From assembly GCA_035533255.1 (NCBI GenBank), contig DATLUE010000434.1, positions 1 to 21,438 on the forward strand: DNA of 21,438 bases. The letters are read 5' to 3'. The stretch comes from CAIKMD01 sp035533255. GTDB lineage: Bacteria > Pseudomonadota > Alphaproteobacteria > ATCC43930 > CGMCC-115725. Numbering within the stretch: the first letter of the stretch is position 1; every line of letters begins with the position of its first letter. Of the stretch, positions 8,101 to 15,325 are shown in pieces. Below the pieces are notes generated by a model. It was not told the origin of the DNA. It was given only the letters and a program-made list of their open reading frames with translations, and did not search any database. The position numbers and the translations under genes are program-made.

Positions 8101-8622
8101 CGCGCGGCGGCCATCAATTACGCCAAGCTGCTCGCCTACAAGGACGAATACGAAGTCGCGCGACTGTTCGCCGATCCGGCGTTCCGTGCCGGGCTGGACG
8201 AGACTTTCGACGGCAAGACCTCGCTGTCGTTCCATCTCTCGCCGCCGCTGATCGCCGGGTTCGATCGCGATCTCGGCCGGCCGCGCAAGATCAAGCTCGG
8301 CGCATGGATGATGCCGGTGTTCCGCGTCCTTGCCGCGATGCGGCCGCTGCGCGGCACCAAGCTCGATCTCTTCGGCTGGAGCGCGGAGCGCCGGCGCGAA
8401 CGGAGCCTGGTCGCGACCTACGAGCACGGCCTCGATTTGATCGCGACGCATCTGACCGCCGACAATTACGCCTGCGCCGTCGCATTGGCGACGCTGCCCG
8501 ATCAAGTGCGCGGCTTCGGTCCCGTGAAGATGACCGCGATCGACCGGTTTGATCGCGAATGGCAGAAGCTGCAAGATCGGCTGCTGCACCCGTCGCCGCC
8601 GCAGCGGGTTCGCGCCGCTTGA
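5146..8622 (+). CDS. Fused indolepyruvate:ferredoxin oxidoreductase-type 2-oxoacid oxidoreductase
   Basis: This 1158-residue protein has the size of the one-chain proteobacterial indolepyruvate ferredoxin oxidoreductases. These enzymes convert a 2-oxoacid plus CoA to acyl-CoA and CO2 and reduce ferredoxin, using thiamine pyrophosphate. The N-terminal third is the pyrimidine-binding domain (FISGYRGSPLGGYD). CPGCPHN (436-442) opens the TPP domain, with the TPP/Mg motif GDGTYF (500-505) and N529. A cysteine-rich [4Fe-4S] region follows (C637, C640, C643, C649, then C670, C676, C681). Next comes the gamma domain, starting GVGGGG at 726-731 and containing GLAQKGGAVVSHIRL. The C-terminal roughly 250 residues are the conserved tail of the fused family. 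ATG 5146 has GGGAG seven bases upstream. It leads the operon with isovaleryl-CoA dehydrogenase and methylcrotonyl-CoA carboxylase, so 4-methyl-2-oxopentanoate is a plausible substrate (inference) instead of, or besides, indolepyruvate. Confidence 0.92.
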   Translation: MPYADATLSDVYTQQSGEVFIGGIQALVRLPLVQIARDRKAGLNTGGFISGYRGSPLGGYDIELHRAQSYLDAAGVIVKPAINEEMGATAIWGTQQLHLSPGATKDGVFGIWYAKGPGVDRSGDVLKHANAAGSARHGGVLCLAGDDHGAKSSTIPHQTDHAFMSAIIPVLYPSGVQEFVRYGLMGIAMSRYSGCWVAMKVISDTVESSATVDLADERIDFVMPTDFVIPPDGLNLRWPDDRWQQDYRLQNLKGYAAVAFGRANGVDRVIIDPPRAQFGLVASGKAFLDMREALALLGIDDAAAARIGLRLLKIGMPWPLDPVRIRDFSRGLQEILIVEERREMVEHQIKQHLFNWHSDQRPRIVGKFDENDAPCLPLEHELSAEIIAEVLVARLERIDMPADLRAAIAGKAAAIRERRARLDAYQPPTTRLPYYCPGCPHNTSTRVPEGSRAIAGIGCHYMAQWMDRRTETFTQMGGEGVPWLGIAPFTAEKHVFANLGDGTYFHSGILAIRQAIAAGANITYKILFNDAVAMTGGQAVDGGLTVPQLIRQLDDEGVRKIYLLSQEPERYAAAALPKSVTIRPREAIDRTMEELRDEPGCTIMVYDQTCATELRRKRARGTAPPAAARAYINPAVCEGCGDCSDQSNCIAIDPLETEFGRKRAINQSACNSDLSCLKGFCPSFVTVSGGTIRKQPGTRLPAVELPTPAPVGTLPAAEAYNIAVTGVGGGGVLTIGHILGMAAHIDGLGAQVLDITGLAQKGGAVVSHIRLARDAKTIAAQRIPAGNADLLLATDLVVAASSEGRQLISAARTRAVVDTHVTPVASFIHDRDFDFKASASLGEIERALHEAPALLDFHHLALRAFGDSIAANMMLVGCAYQRGWLPLTERALTRAIELNGVAVALNLEAFRWGRYLAAFPDRIEALTAKEERDRPLAAMSLDEIIEHRARHLTDYQNEALARRYRHRVAQIRRIEAGIGPAEDLTRAAAINYAKLLAYKDEYEVARLFADPAFRAGLDETFDGKTSLSFHLSPPLIAGFDRDLGRPRKIKLGAWMMPVFRVLAAMRPLRGTKLDLFGWSAERRRERSLVATYEHGLDLIATHLTADNYACAVALATLPDQVRGFGPVKMTAIDRFDREWQKLQDRLLHPSPPQRVRAA

Positions 8623-8644
8623 GTTTTTGAGCCCGGAGAATCGT

Positions 8645-9814
8645 TTGCCCAACGCCGTCCCAGGACTCGATTTCGATCTCGGCTCCGAGATCGAAATGCT
8701 GCGCCAATCGGTGCGCGGCTTTGCCGAGGGCGCGATCGCGCCGCGCGCCGCCGCGATCGATCGCAGCGACGAATTCCCGCGCGATCTCTGGCCAAAGATG
8801 GGCGCGCTCGGTCTCCTCGGCATCACCGTCGAGGAGGAATTCGGCGGCGCCGGCATGGGCTATCTCGCGCATGTCGTCGCGATGGAAGAAATCAGCCGCG
8901 CCTCGGCCTCCGTCGGCCTCTCTTACGGCGCGCATAGCAATCTGTGCGTCAACCAGATCCGCCGCATCGGCAATGACGCGCAGAAGCGCCGGTACCTGCC
9001 AAAACTGATCGACGGCACGCATGTCGGCGCCCTCGCCATGAGCGAGACGGGCGCCGGCTCCGACGTCGTCGCGATGACGACGCACGCCGAGAAGCGGAGC
9101 GACCGCTATGTCCTCAACGGCAGCAAGATGTGGATCACCAACGGCGCCGATGCCGATGTGCTGGTGGTCTATGCCAAGACCAACCCCAAAGCCGGATCGC
9201 GCGGCATCAGCGCCTTCATCATCGAGAAGGGCATGACAGGCTTCGCGCCGGCGCAGAAGCTCGACAAGCTCGGCATGCGCGGCTCGCCGACCTCGGAGCT
9301 GGTCTTCACCGATTGCGCGGTGCCGGAAGAAAATCTCCTCGGCCCGATCAACGAGGGCGTCAAAGTGCTGATGAGCGGCCTCGATTACGAGCGCGCGGTA
9401 TTGGCCGCCGGACCGCTCGGCATCATGCAGGCCTGCCTCGATCTCGTGCTCCCTTACGTGCATGAGCGCAAGCAATTCGGCCGGGCGATCGGCGAGTTCC
9501 AGCTCATGCAAGGCAAGCTCGCCGATATGTACACCGGCCTCGGCGCGAGCCGCGCCTATGTCTATGCGGTCGCGCGCGCCTGCGACCGCGGCGCGATCGC
9601 GCGGCGCGATGCGGCCGGCGCGATCCTCTACGCCGCCGAGAATGCGACCCAGATGGCGCTGCAGGCGATCCAGGCATTGGGCGGCATGGGCTATATCAAC
9701 GAATCGCCGGCGGGGCGCTTGCTGCGTGATGCCAAGCTCTACGAGATCGGCGCCGGCACTTCGGAAATCCGTCGCATGCTGATCGGACGGGACCTGTTCG
9801 GCGAGACCGCGTGA
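8645..9814 (+). CDS. ivd: Isovaleryl-CoA dehydrogenase (TTG start)
   Basis: A 389-residue acyl-CoA dehydrogenase converting isovaleryl-CoA to 3-methylcrotonyl-CoA in leucine degradation, with FAD as cofactor and electrons passing to electron-transfer flavoprotein. The IVD-type segment LSYGAHSNLCVNQI is present, as are the FAD-loop ALAMSETGAGSDV (about 129-141), KMWITNG (161-167) and the catalytic Glu, E249, in GLDYERAVLA. This Glu position is characteristic of IVD and differs from the C-terminal Glu of short- and medium-chain enzymes. I place the start at TTG 8645, preceded by GGAGA at good spacing and 22 bases after the upstream stop; it gives the family's usual length and N-terminus. An ATG further upstream (8549) lies inside the previous gene and would add 32 atypical residues. 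A 28-bp palindrome lies within the first codons. The stop overlaps the next ATG by one base. Confidence 0.92.
   Translation: MPNAVPGLDFDLGSEIEMLRQSVRGFAEGAIAPRAAAIDRSDEFPRDLWPKMGALGLLGITVEEEFGGAGMGYLAHVVAMEEISRASASVGLSYGAHSNLCVNQIRRIGNDAQKRRYLPKLIDGTHVGALAMSETGAGSDVVAMTTHAEKRSDRYVLNGSKMWITNGADADVLVVYAKTNPKAGSRGISAFIIEKGMTGFAPAQKLDKLGMRGSPTSELVFTDCAVPEENLLGPINEGVKVLMSGLDYERAVLAAGPLGIMQACLDLVLPYVHERKQFGRAIGEFQLMQGKLADMYTGLGASRAYVYAVARACDRGAIARRDAAGAILYAAENATQMALQAIQALGGMGYINESPAGRLLRDAKLYEIGAGTSEIRRMLIGRDLFGETA
8670..8697. repeat. 28-bp near-perfect palindrome within the first codons of ivd
   Basis: ATTTCGATCTCGG (8670-8682) is followed by CT and then its exact reverse complement CCGAGATCGAAAT (8685-8697). 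It encodes residues 9-18 or so of the dehydrogenase, about 25 bases after the TTG start. As RNA it would form a 12-13 bp stem with a very tight loop; as DNA it is a two-fold symmetric site long enough for a dimeric regulator. Confidence 0.7.
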
Positions 9815-11424
9815 TGAGCACGACCATCAAGACCGCGATCGACCGCAACGCCGAGGCCTTCGCCGCCAATGCGCAAGCGATGGGCGCGCTGGTCGCCGAT
9901 CTGAAGCAGCGCCTGGCGACGATCGCACTGGGCGGCGGCGAGGCCGCACGGCAACGCCATATCGCACGCGACAAGCTCTTGCCGCGCGACCGGGTCCAGG
10001 CGCTGATCGATCCCGGGGCGCCGTTCCTCGAACTGTCGCCGTTCGCGGGTCATGGCATGTATGGCGAGGAAGTCCCGGCCGGCGGCCTCGTCACCGGCAT
10101 CGCGCCGATCATGGGCCGCGAGTGCATGATCGTGGCCAATGACGCGACCGTGAAAGGCGGCACCTATTATCCGGTGACGGTGAAAAAACATCTGCGCGCG
10201 CAGGAGATCGCGCGGCAAAATCATTTGCCCTGCCTCTATTTGGTCGATTCCGGCGGCGCGCATCTGCCGAGTCAGGATGAGGTCTTTCCCGACCGCGAGC
10301 ATTTCGGGCGCATCTTCTACAATCAAGCCAATCTGTCGGCGGCCGGCATTCCGCAGATCGCGGTGGTGATGGGCTCGTGCACCGCCGGCGGCGCCTATGT
10401 GCCGGCGATGGCGGACGAAAGCATCATCGTTCAGGGCCAGGGCACGATCTTTCTCGGCGGGCCGCCACTGGTCAAAGCCGCGACCGGCGAGGTCGTGAGC
10501 GCCGAGGAGCTCGGCGGCGCGGAGCTGCATGCGCGAATCTCGGGCGTGGTCGATCATCTGGCGCAGAGCGATGGCGAGGCGCTCGGCATCGCGCGCCGCG
10601 TCGTCGGCAATCTCAATCGCCTCAAGCGGCCGAGCCTCGACATCGCCGAGCCGCAGGAGCCGCTTTACGACGCGCGCGAGATTTACGGCATCGTCCCCAG
10701 CGACACGCGCAAGACCTATGACGTGCGCGAGATCATCGCCCGGCTGGTCGATGGCAGTGCGTTCGACGAATTCAAGCCGCTCTACGGCCCGACCTTGGTG
10801 ACCGGCTTCGCGCGGCTCTGGGGCTATCCGATCGGCATCGTCGCCAATAACGGCGTACTGTTCTCGGAAAGCGCCTTGAAGGGCGCGCATTTCATCGAGC
10901 TGTGCGCCCAGCGCGGCATCCCGCTGGTCTTTCTCCAGAACATCACCGGCTTTATGGTCGGCCGGAAATACGAAGCCGGCGGCATTGCCAAGGACGGCGC
11001 CAAGATGGTGATGGCGGTTGCCGGCGCGGCGGTGCCGAAATTCACCGTCATCATCGGCGGCAGCTTCGGCGCCGGCAATTACGCGATGGCCGGCCGCGCC
11101 TATGATCCGCGCTTCCTCTTTGCGTGGCCCAACGCACGCATCTCGGTGATGGGCGGCGAGCAGGCCGCCAATGTGCTGGCGACATTGCGGCGCGACGCGA
11201 TCGAGACGCGCGGCGAAAGCTGGAGCGCCGAGGCCGAAGAGGCCTTCAAAGCGCCGATCCGCGCGCAATACGAAACCCAGGGCCATCCCTATTACGCCAG
11301 TGCGCGGCTCTGGGACGATGGCATCATCGATCCGGCGGATACCCGTCGCGTGCTGGCGCTGGCCATCTCGGCGAGCCTCAACGCGCCGATCGGCAAAACC
11401 GAATTCGGCGTGTTCCGGATGTGA
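9814..11424 (+). CDS. mccB: Methylcrotonyl-CoA carboxylase, carboxyltransferase (beta) subunit
   Basis: A 536-residue protein that transfers CO2 from carboxybiotin to 3-methylcrotonyl-CoA, giving 3-methylglutaconyl-CoA. It works with the biotin-carrying subunit encoded next. The MCC-beta signature regions are clear: GTYYPVTVKKHLRAQEIA, YLVDSGGAHLPSQDEVFPD (SGGA at 146-149), GSCTAGGAYVPAM (187-199), the block around FLGGPPLVKAATGE, and the second acyl-CoA domain's GGSFGAGNYAM (415-425) with the late MGGEQAA. Length is normal for MccB; propionyl-CoA carboxylase beta lacks several of these blocks. The start is ATG 9814, sharing its A with the TGA of ivd; the GTG at 9811 is an alternative three bases upstream. 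One-base and four-base overlaps with both neighbours indicate translational coupling. Confidence is high. Confidence 0.93.
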   Translation: MSTTIKTAIDRNAEAFAANAQAMGALVADLKQRLATIALGGGEAARQRHIARDKLLPRDRVQALIDPGAPFLELSPFAGHGMYGEEVPAGGLVTGIAPIMGRECMIVANDATVKGGTYYPVTVKKHLRAQEIARQNHLPCLYLVDSGGAHLPSQDEVFPDREHFGRIFYNQANLSAAGIPQIAVVMGSCTAGGAYVPAMADESIIVQGQGTIFLGGPPLVKAATGEVVSAEELGGAELHARISGVVDHLAQSDGEALGIARRVVGNLNRLKRPSLDIAEPQEPLYDAREIYGIVPSDTRKTYDVREIIARLVDGSAFDEFKPLYGPTLVTGFARLWGYPIGIVANNGVLFSESALKGAHFIELCAQRGIPLVFLQNITGFMVGRKYEAGGIAKDGAKMVMAVAGAAVPKFTVIIGGSFGAGNYAMAGRAYDPRFLFAWPNARISVMGGEQAANVLATLRRDAIETRGESWSAEAEEAFKAPIRAQYETQGHPYYASARLWDDGIIDPADTRRVLALAISASLNAPIGKTEFGVFRM

Positions 11425-13403
11425 GCGCGCTCTTCGATAAAATACTGATCGCCAATCGCGGCGAGATCGCCTGTCGTATCATGCGAACGGCGAAGCGTCT
11501 CGGCATCCAGAGCGTCGCGGTCTATTCCGACGCCGATGCCGGCGCGCTGCATGTTGCGATGGCCGATGAAGCGATTCTCATCGGCCCCGCGCCGGCGCGG
11601 GAGAGCTATCTCGGCATCGCGCGGATCATCGCCGCCGCACGCGACAGCGGCGCGCAAGCGATCCACCCCGGCTATGGCTTTCTGTCCGAGAACCCTGATC
11701 TCGCTGCCGCTTGCGAGGAAGCCGGCATCGGCTTCATCGGACCACCCGCTGCCGCGATCCGCGCCTTGGGCTCGAAAGCCGAGGCCAAGACGCTGATGGA
11801 ACAAGCCGGCGTGCCGCTGGTACCGGGCTATCACGACGCCGAGCAGAACGATTCGCGTCTGACCGAAGCGGCGCGCGAAATCGGCTATCCCGTGCTGCTC
11901 AAGGCCTCTGCCGGCGGCGGCGGCAAGGGCATGCGGATCGTCGCGCAAGAGAGCGAACTGGCGCCTGCGCTCGCCGCAGCGCGCCGCGAGGCGAGCTCCG
12001 CCTTCGGCGACGATCGCTTGCTGATCGAGAAATACCTTATCGATCCGCGGCATATCGAGATGCAGGTCTTTGCCGATAACCACGGGAATGTCGTGCATCT
12101 TTTCGAGCGCGATTGCTCGATTCAGCGCCGCCATCAGAAGCTGATCGAGGAAGCGCCGGCGCCGGGGCTGAGCGACACACAGCGCCAAGAGCTCGGCATG
12201 CTGGCCATTGCCGCCACGCGCGCGGTCAATTATCGCGGCGCCGGCACGATCGAGTTCGTCGCGGTCGAAGAGAAATTCTATTTCATCGAGATGAACACGC
12301 GGCTCCAGGTCGAGCATGTCGTCACCGAGATGATCACCGGCCTCGATCTCGTCGAATGGCAGATCCGGATCGCGGCCGGCGAGGCATTGCTGCTGGGTCA
12401 GGCGGCGATCGAGCGGCATGGCCATGCGATCGAGGCGCGGCTTTATGCCGAGGACCCGGCGCGCGATTTCCTGCCCAGCGCCGGACCGCTCGCATTGCTG
12501 CGCTTTCCCCAGGCGGGCGAAAAATTGCGTATCGAGACCGGATTTCGCCAGGGCGACCGGGTCAGCCCGCATTACGACGCGCTGATCGCCAAGCTGATCG
12601 CCTGGGGCGAGACGCGCGAGGCCGCGGTGCAGCGCTTGTACACGGCGCTGGCTGAGACGAAGCTCGCGGGCATCGCCAGCAATCGCGAATTGCTGCAGCG
12701 TATCCTGGCGCATCCCGATTTCAGCGCACGCGGCCCCGATACCGGCTTCATCGCGCGCCATCGCGATTTATTGCCGCAGGCCGAGATTTCGTTCGCCGCA
12801 TTGGCGGCGGCAGCGCTGAGCTCGGCGCCGGAAAATTCGCAATTCTGGGCCGGCGACCCGCATTCGCCGTGGCAGGCCGGCGATGGTTGGCGGCTCTCCG
12901 GCCAGGCAAGCGACGTCTTCCGCTTTCGTGCCGGCGAGCGAATCCTCGAGCTGCGCGTCGCTTATGCGCGCGGCCATTATCGCTGCGAGACCGACGCCCG
13001 CCATGCGACCATTCGCGCCCAGCGGTGCGGCGGCGGCAAGATCGCGATCGAGCTCGACGGATCGACGGTCGATGCCGTGGTTCGGGGCATCGGCGATGAA
13101 ATATGGGTGATTTTGCCGGACGCGACCTGCCGCCTCGCGATTATCGACCCGCTGGCCCCGCGCGCGCAGCGCGGCATAAGCGCCGGCAAGATCGTCGCGC
13201 CGATGCCCGGCAAGATCAGCGTCGTATCGGTGACCGTGGGCGCGCGGGTCAAACGCGGCGATACGCTGATGCTGATCGAGGCGATGAAGATGGAGCATGC
13301 GATCCTCGCGCCCGCCGACGGCGTGGTCGCGGCAATCCATTTCGCGGCCGGCGCGTTGATCGAGGAAGGCGTCGAGCTGGCGGCGATGAGCGAGACGGCC
13401 TGA
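11421..13403 (+). CDS. mccA: Methylcrotonyl-CoA carboxylase, biotin carboxylase/BCCP (alpha) subunit
   Basis: A 660-residue ATP-dependent biotin carboxylase fused to its biotin carrier domain. Starting at GTG 11421, which overlaps the mccB stop (GTGA), the protein opens with the classic biotin-carboxylase N-terminus ALFDKILIANRGEIACRI. The ATP-grasp glycine loop KASAGGGGKGM is at 161-171. The active-site stretch EMNTRLQVEH at 290-299 holds the conserved Glu and Arg. The C-terminal 75 or so residues form the carrier domain with EAMKMEH; the biotinylated lysine is K623. The intermediate region (about 450-580) is the linker/BT domain of 3-methylcrotonyl-type alpha subunits. A longer open frame from 11124 exists but is antisense-style read-through of mccB sequence. 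Leucine catabolism would still need methylglutaconyl-CoA hydratase and HMG-CoA lyase, which are not in the window. Confidence 0.93.
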   Translation: MSALFDKILIANRGEIACRIMRTAKRLGIQSVAVYSDADAGALHVAMADEAILIGPAPARESYLGIARIIAAARDSGAQAIHPGYGFLSENPDLAAACEEAGIGFIGPPAAAIRALGSKAEAKTLMEQAGVPLVPGYHDAEQNDSRLTEAAREIGYPVLLKASAGGGGKGMRIVAQESELAPALAAARREASSAFGDDRLLIEKYLIDPRHIEMQVFADNHGNVVHLFERDCSIQRRHQKLIEEAPAPGLSDTQRQELGMLAIAATRAVNYRGAGTIEFVAVEEKFYFIEMNTRLQVEHVVTEMITGLDLVEWQIRIAAGEALLLGQAAIERHGHAIEARLYAEDPARDFLPSAGPLALLRFPQAGEKLRIETGFRQGDRVSPHYDALIAKLIAWGETREAAVQRLYTALAETKLAGIASNRELLQRILAHPDFSARGPDTGFIARHRDLLPQAEISFAALAAAALSSAPENSQFWAGDPHSPWQAGDGWRLSGQASDVFRFRAGERILELRVAYARGHYRCETDARHATIRAQRCGGGKIAIELDGSTVDAVVRGIGDEIWVILPDATCRLAIIDPLAPRAQRGISAGKIVAPMPGKISVVSVTVGARVKRGDTLMLIEAMKMEHAILAPADGVVAAIHFAAGALIEEGVELAAMSETA

Positions 13404-13466
13404 CCCGCGCAGAGCTTTTCGCGTCGCCGTCGCTTGGATTTCGTGTCCTAGGGATGCGAGGCAACC

Positions 13467-13616
13467 ATGATCCGCAAGCTCAAATCCGGGCAGTATCGGC
13501 TTTATTCGCGCAAGACCAACCCGAAGACCGGCCGCCGCCGCAATCTCGGGACTTTCGGCAGCCGTACTGCCGCCGAAAAACACGGGCGCGCGGTGCAATA
13601 TTTCAAGCGCCGCTAA
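13467..13616 (+). CDS. Small basic conserved-type protein (49 aa)
   Basis: A 49-residue ORF with ATG at 13467 and a GCGAGG ribosome site five bases upstream, 63 bases after mccA. The sequence runs MIRKLKSGQYRLYSR, then KTGRRRNLGTF, then RTAAEKHGRAVQYFKRR. It is strongly basic (Arg/Lys about a third) and has the pattern of a three-stranded sheet followed by a helix: aromatic-rich strand, G-R-R-R-N-L-G-T-F turn-strand, then a T-x-x-A-A-E-x-H helix. That pattern resembles the arm-type DNA-binding (AP2-like) domains found at the N-terminus of tyrosine integrases, here standing alone. I recall near-identical free-standing small proteins in many proteobacterial genomes without a known function. Nucleic-acid binding is inference. 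It is clearly a gene despite its size. Confidence 0.75.
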   Translation: MIRKLKSGQYRLYSRKTNPKTGRRRNLGTFGSRTAAEKHGRAVQYFKRR

Positions 13617-13681
13617 GCTGCCCGTTAAATTGACGCGCTGGGAGACGCGTGCTACCGGACTCGGCAAGACCGGAGCGGGTT

Positions 13682-14725
13682 ATGGGGTTTCGCGTCACGC
13701 TCGAGCCGAGCGGGCACAGTTTCGAAGCCGCGGAAGGAAGGAACGTCCTTCATTCCGCGCTCGAGGCGGGATTCAATCTCCCCTATAGCTGCCGCGCCGG
13801 CGGCTGCTCGACCTGCAAAGCGCGCATTCTCGACGGCAAGGTCGATCATGCGCTCTCGACCGAGACCTATCTGCCGCCCGCCTTGCGCGACCAAGGCTTT
13901 GCGCTGCTGTGTCAGGCCAAGCCGCTGAGCGATCTCACGGTGGCGATCGACGAGCTGGCGCTCCATCTCGCCAAGCCCAACATCGTGCCATGCCGCGTCA
14001 AGCAGATCCGCGGGCTCGCACCCGATGTCGTCGCGCTGCATCTGCGCACGCCGTACAACGACAACATGCTGTTCGCGGCCGGGCAGTACATCGATTTCCT
14101 GCTCGAGGGCGACAAGCGCCGCTCCTACTCGATCGCGAATGCGCCGATGCTCGAAGGCGGCATGATGGATCTCGAAATCCATATCCGCCATTCGCCCGGC
14201 GGGCTTTTCACCGATCGCGTCTTCACGACGCTCAAGCTCAACGAGGTGCTGCGCTTCGAGGGACCGCTCGGCACGTTCTATCTGCGCGAGGAAAGCGCCA
14301 GACCGATCGTCTTCCTGGCAAGCGGCACCGGCTTCGGCCCGATCAAAGCGATCGCCGAATACGCGCTGCGCCGCAAGATCTCGATGCAGCGGCCGATCGC
14401 GCTCTATTGGGGCTGCCGCACGCGGCAGGACCTCTATATGCCCGAATTGCCGCAGCAATGGGCGAGCGAGGCGCCGAATTTCCGCTTCGTGCCGGTTTTG
14501 TCCGATGCGCTGCCCGACGATCAGTGGACCGGCCGCACCGGCTTCGTCCATCGCGCGGTGATAGAAGATTTTCCCGATTTGTCCGGCCACCAGGTCTATG
14601 CCTGCGGCGCGCCGCTTATGGTCGATGCTGCACGGCGGGATTTCACGGCGGCGTGCCGCCTGCCCTCGGCCGAATTCTTCGCCGACGCATTCCTGACCGA
14701 AGCGGAACTCGGCGCCGCTTCGTGA
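13682..14725 (+). CDS. [2Fe-2S] ferredoxin/FAD/NAD(P)H oxidoreductase (oxygenase reductase)
   Basis: A 347-residue electron-transfer flavoprotein that would pass electrons from NAD(P)H through FAD to a plant-type [2Fe-2S] centre and on to an oxygenase. Domain order is ferredoxin first (1-90), then FAD (about 100-200), then NAD (210-340), as in benzoate-dioxygenase and phenol-hydroxylase reductases. Cluster ligands are C37, C42, C45 and C77 (CRAGGCSTC...C). The FAD-binding motif RRSYSIAN begins at 146, and the NAD site SGTGFGPIKA at 214-223, with YACGAPLMV near the end. I chose ATG 13682, where ferredoxin homology begins and GGAG lies eight bases upstream; GTG 13649 is an alternative adding 11 residues and also has a GGAG. 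It is followed 29 bases later by the VOC gene. It is the only visible electron donor for the two Rieske oxygenases. Confidence 0.9.
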   Translation: MGFRVTLEPSGHSFEAAEGRNVLHSALEAGFNLPYSCRAGGCSTCKARILDGKVDHALSTETYLPPALRDQGFALLCQAKPLSDLTVAIDELALHLAKPNIVPCRVKQIRGLAPDVVALHLRTPYNDNMLFAAGQYIDFLLEGDKRRSYSIANAPMLEGGMMDLEIHIRHSPGGLFTDRVFTTLKLNEVLRFEGPLGTFYLREESARPIVFLASGTGFGPIKAIAEYALRRKISMQRPIALYWGCRTRQDLYMPELPQQWASEAPNFRFVPVLSDALPDDQWTGRTGFVHRAVIEDFPDLSGHQVYACGAPLMVDAARRDFTAACRLPSAEFFADAFLTEAELGAAS

Positions 14726-14754
14726 TATGATCCGGACTTTCGAGGAGGCTCCCG

Positions 14755-15288
14755 ATGGACAACGCAACCATGATCGAGAATCCGGTCTTCGAGCCGAACA
14801 ACAAGGGATCGGTGATAAAGCCGGCGATGCTCTCGCACGGCACCATGCAATGCTACAACCTCACCGAGACGCGGAAATTCTATGAGGAATTCCTCGGCCT
14901 CGAATGCGTGCGTCAAGGCAAGCCGGCGATCTTCGTGCGCTGCGGCACCAAATTTCATATCGTCGCGGTGCAGGCCGGCAATTCCTTGAAGCCGGCGCAT
15001 CTGCACAATCATTGGGGCCTCGAAGTCGGCAGCCGCGCCGAGGTCGAGCGCGTTCATCGGGCGGCGAACGACCTGAAGGACAAATACAAGATCAATACGA
15101 TCCTCGACCCCGCCTTCGGCCACGGCGTCTATTCGTTTTATTTCGAGGACCTCGACCATAATTGGTGGGAAGTTCTCTATTACGACGGCTTCCAGCATGA
15201 CGACGCGTTCGATTTCGGCGACCGCTTCGCGATGGACGCCAATCCGGTCGTCGAGGATCTGAGCGAAGAGCGCACCCGGCAGGGCTAG
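14755..15288 (+). CDS. VOC superfamily metalloprotein (glyoxalase/extradiol dioxygenase-like)
   Basis: A 177-residue protein of the vicinal oxygen chelate fold with a strong GAGGAGG ribosome site before ATG 14755. Two beta-alpha-beta-beta-beta units are discernible. The probable metal triad is H28 (MLSHGTMQCY), H86 (HLHNHWGLEV) and E139 (NWWEVLYYD), the H-H-E pattern of Fe/Mn extradiol dioxygenases and of glyoxalase-like enzymes. The 20-residue N-terminal extension and 35-residue acidic tail lie outside the fold. Its position right after the oxygenase reductase and before hydrolases of the meta-cleavage type makes a ring-cleaving or isomerising role plausible, but VOC proteins also include epimerases, thiol transferases and lyases, so the reaction is not settled. 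The active dimer or pseudo-dimer would be cytosolic. Confidence 0.82.
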   Translation: MDNATMIENPVFEPNNKGSVIKPAMLSHGTMQCYNLTETRKFYEEFLGLECVRQGKPAIFVRCGTKFHIVAVQAGNSLKPAHLHNHWGLEVGSRAEVERVHRAANDLKDKYKINTILDPAFGHGVYSFYFEDLDHNWWEVLYYDGFQHDDAFDFGDRFAMDANPVVEDLSEERTRQG

Positions 15289-15325
15289 TGTTGTGGTTTT
15301 AACAGAGAGTCCCGTTCCCCGGCAT

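Noticed and set aside
8549..8644. ATG 8549 as the start of isovaleryl-CoA dehydrogenase
   Set aside because: It lies inside the previous gene and adds 32 Cys/Arg-rich residues unlike the family; the TTG at 8645 has the ribosome site and gives the normal length.
9588..9606. GCGCGATCGCGC-type palindromes in coding DNA
   Set aside because: Short GATCG/CGCG palindromes recur through the whole window as a consequence of composition and codon use; no positional meaning.
9739..11286. A 515-codon minus-strand open frame opposite mccB
   Set aside because: Shadow of a well-conserved carboxyltransferase gene; the translation shows no motif.
13633..13650. ACGCG/CGCGT dyad before the oxygenase reductase
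   Set aside because: Arms of only 5 bp made of CG repeats are expected by chance at this base composition.
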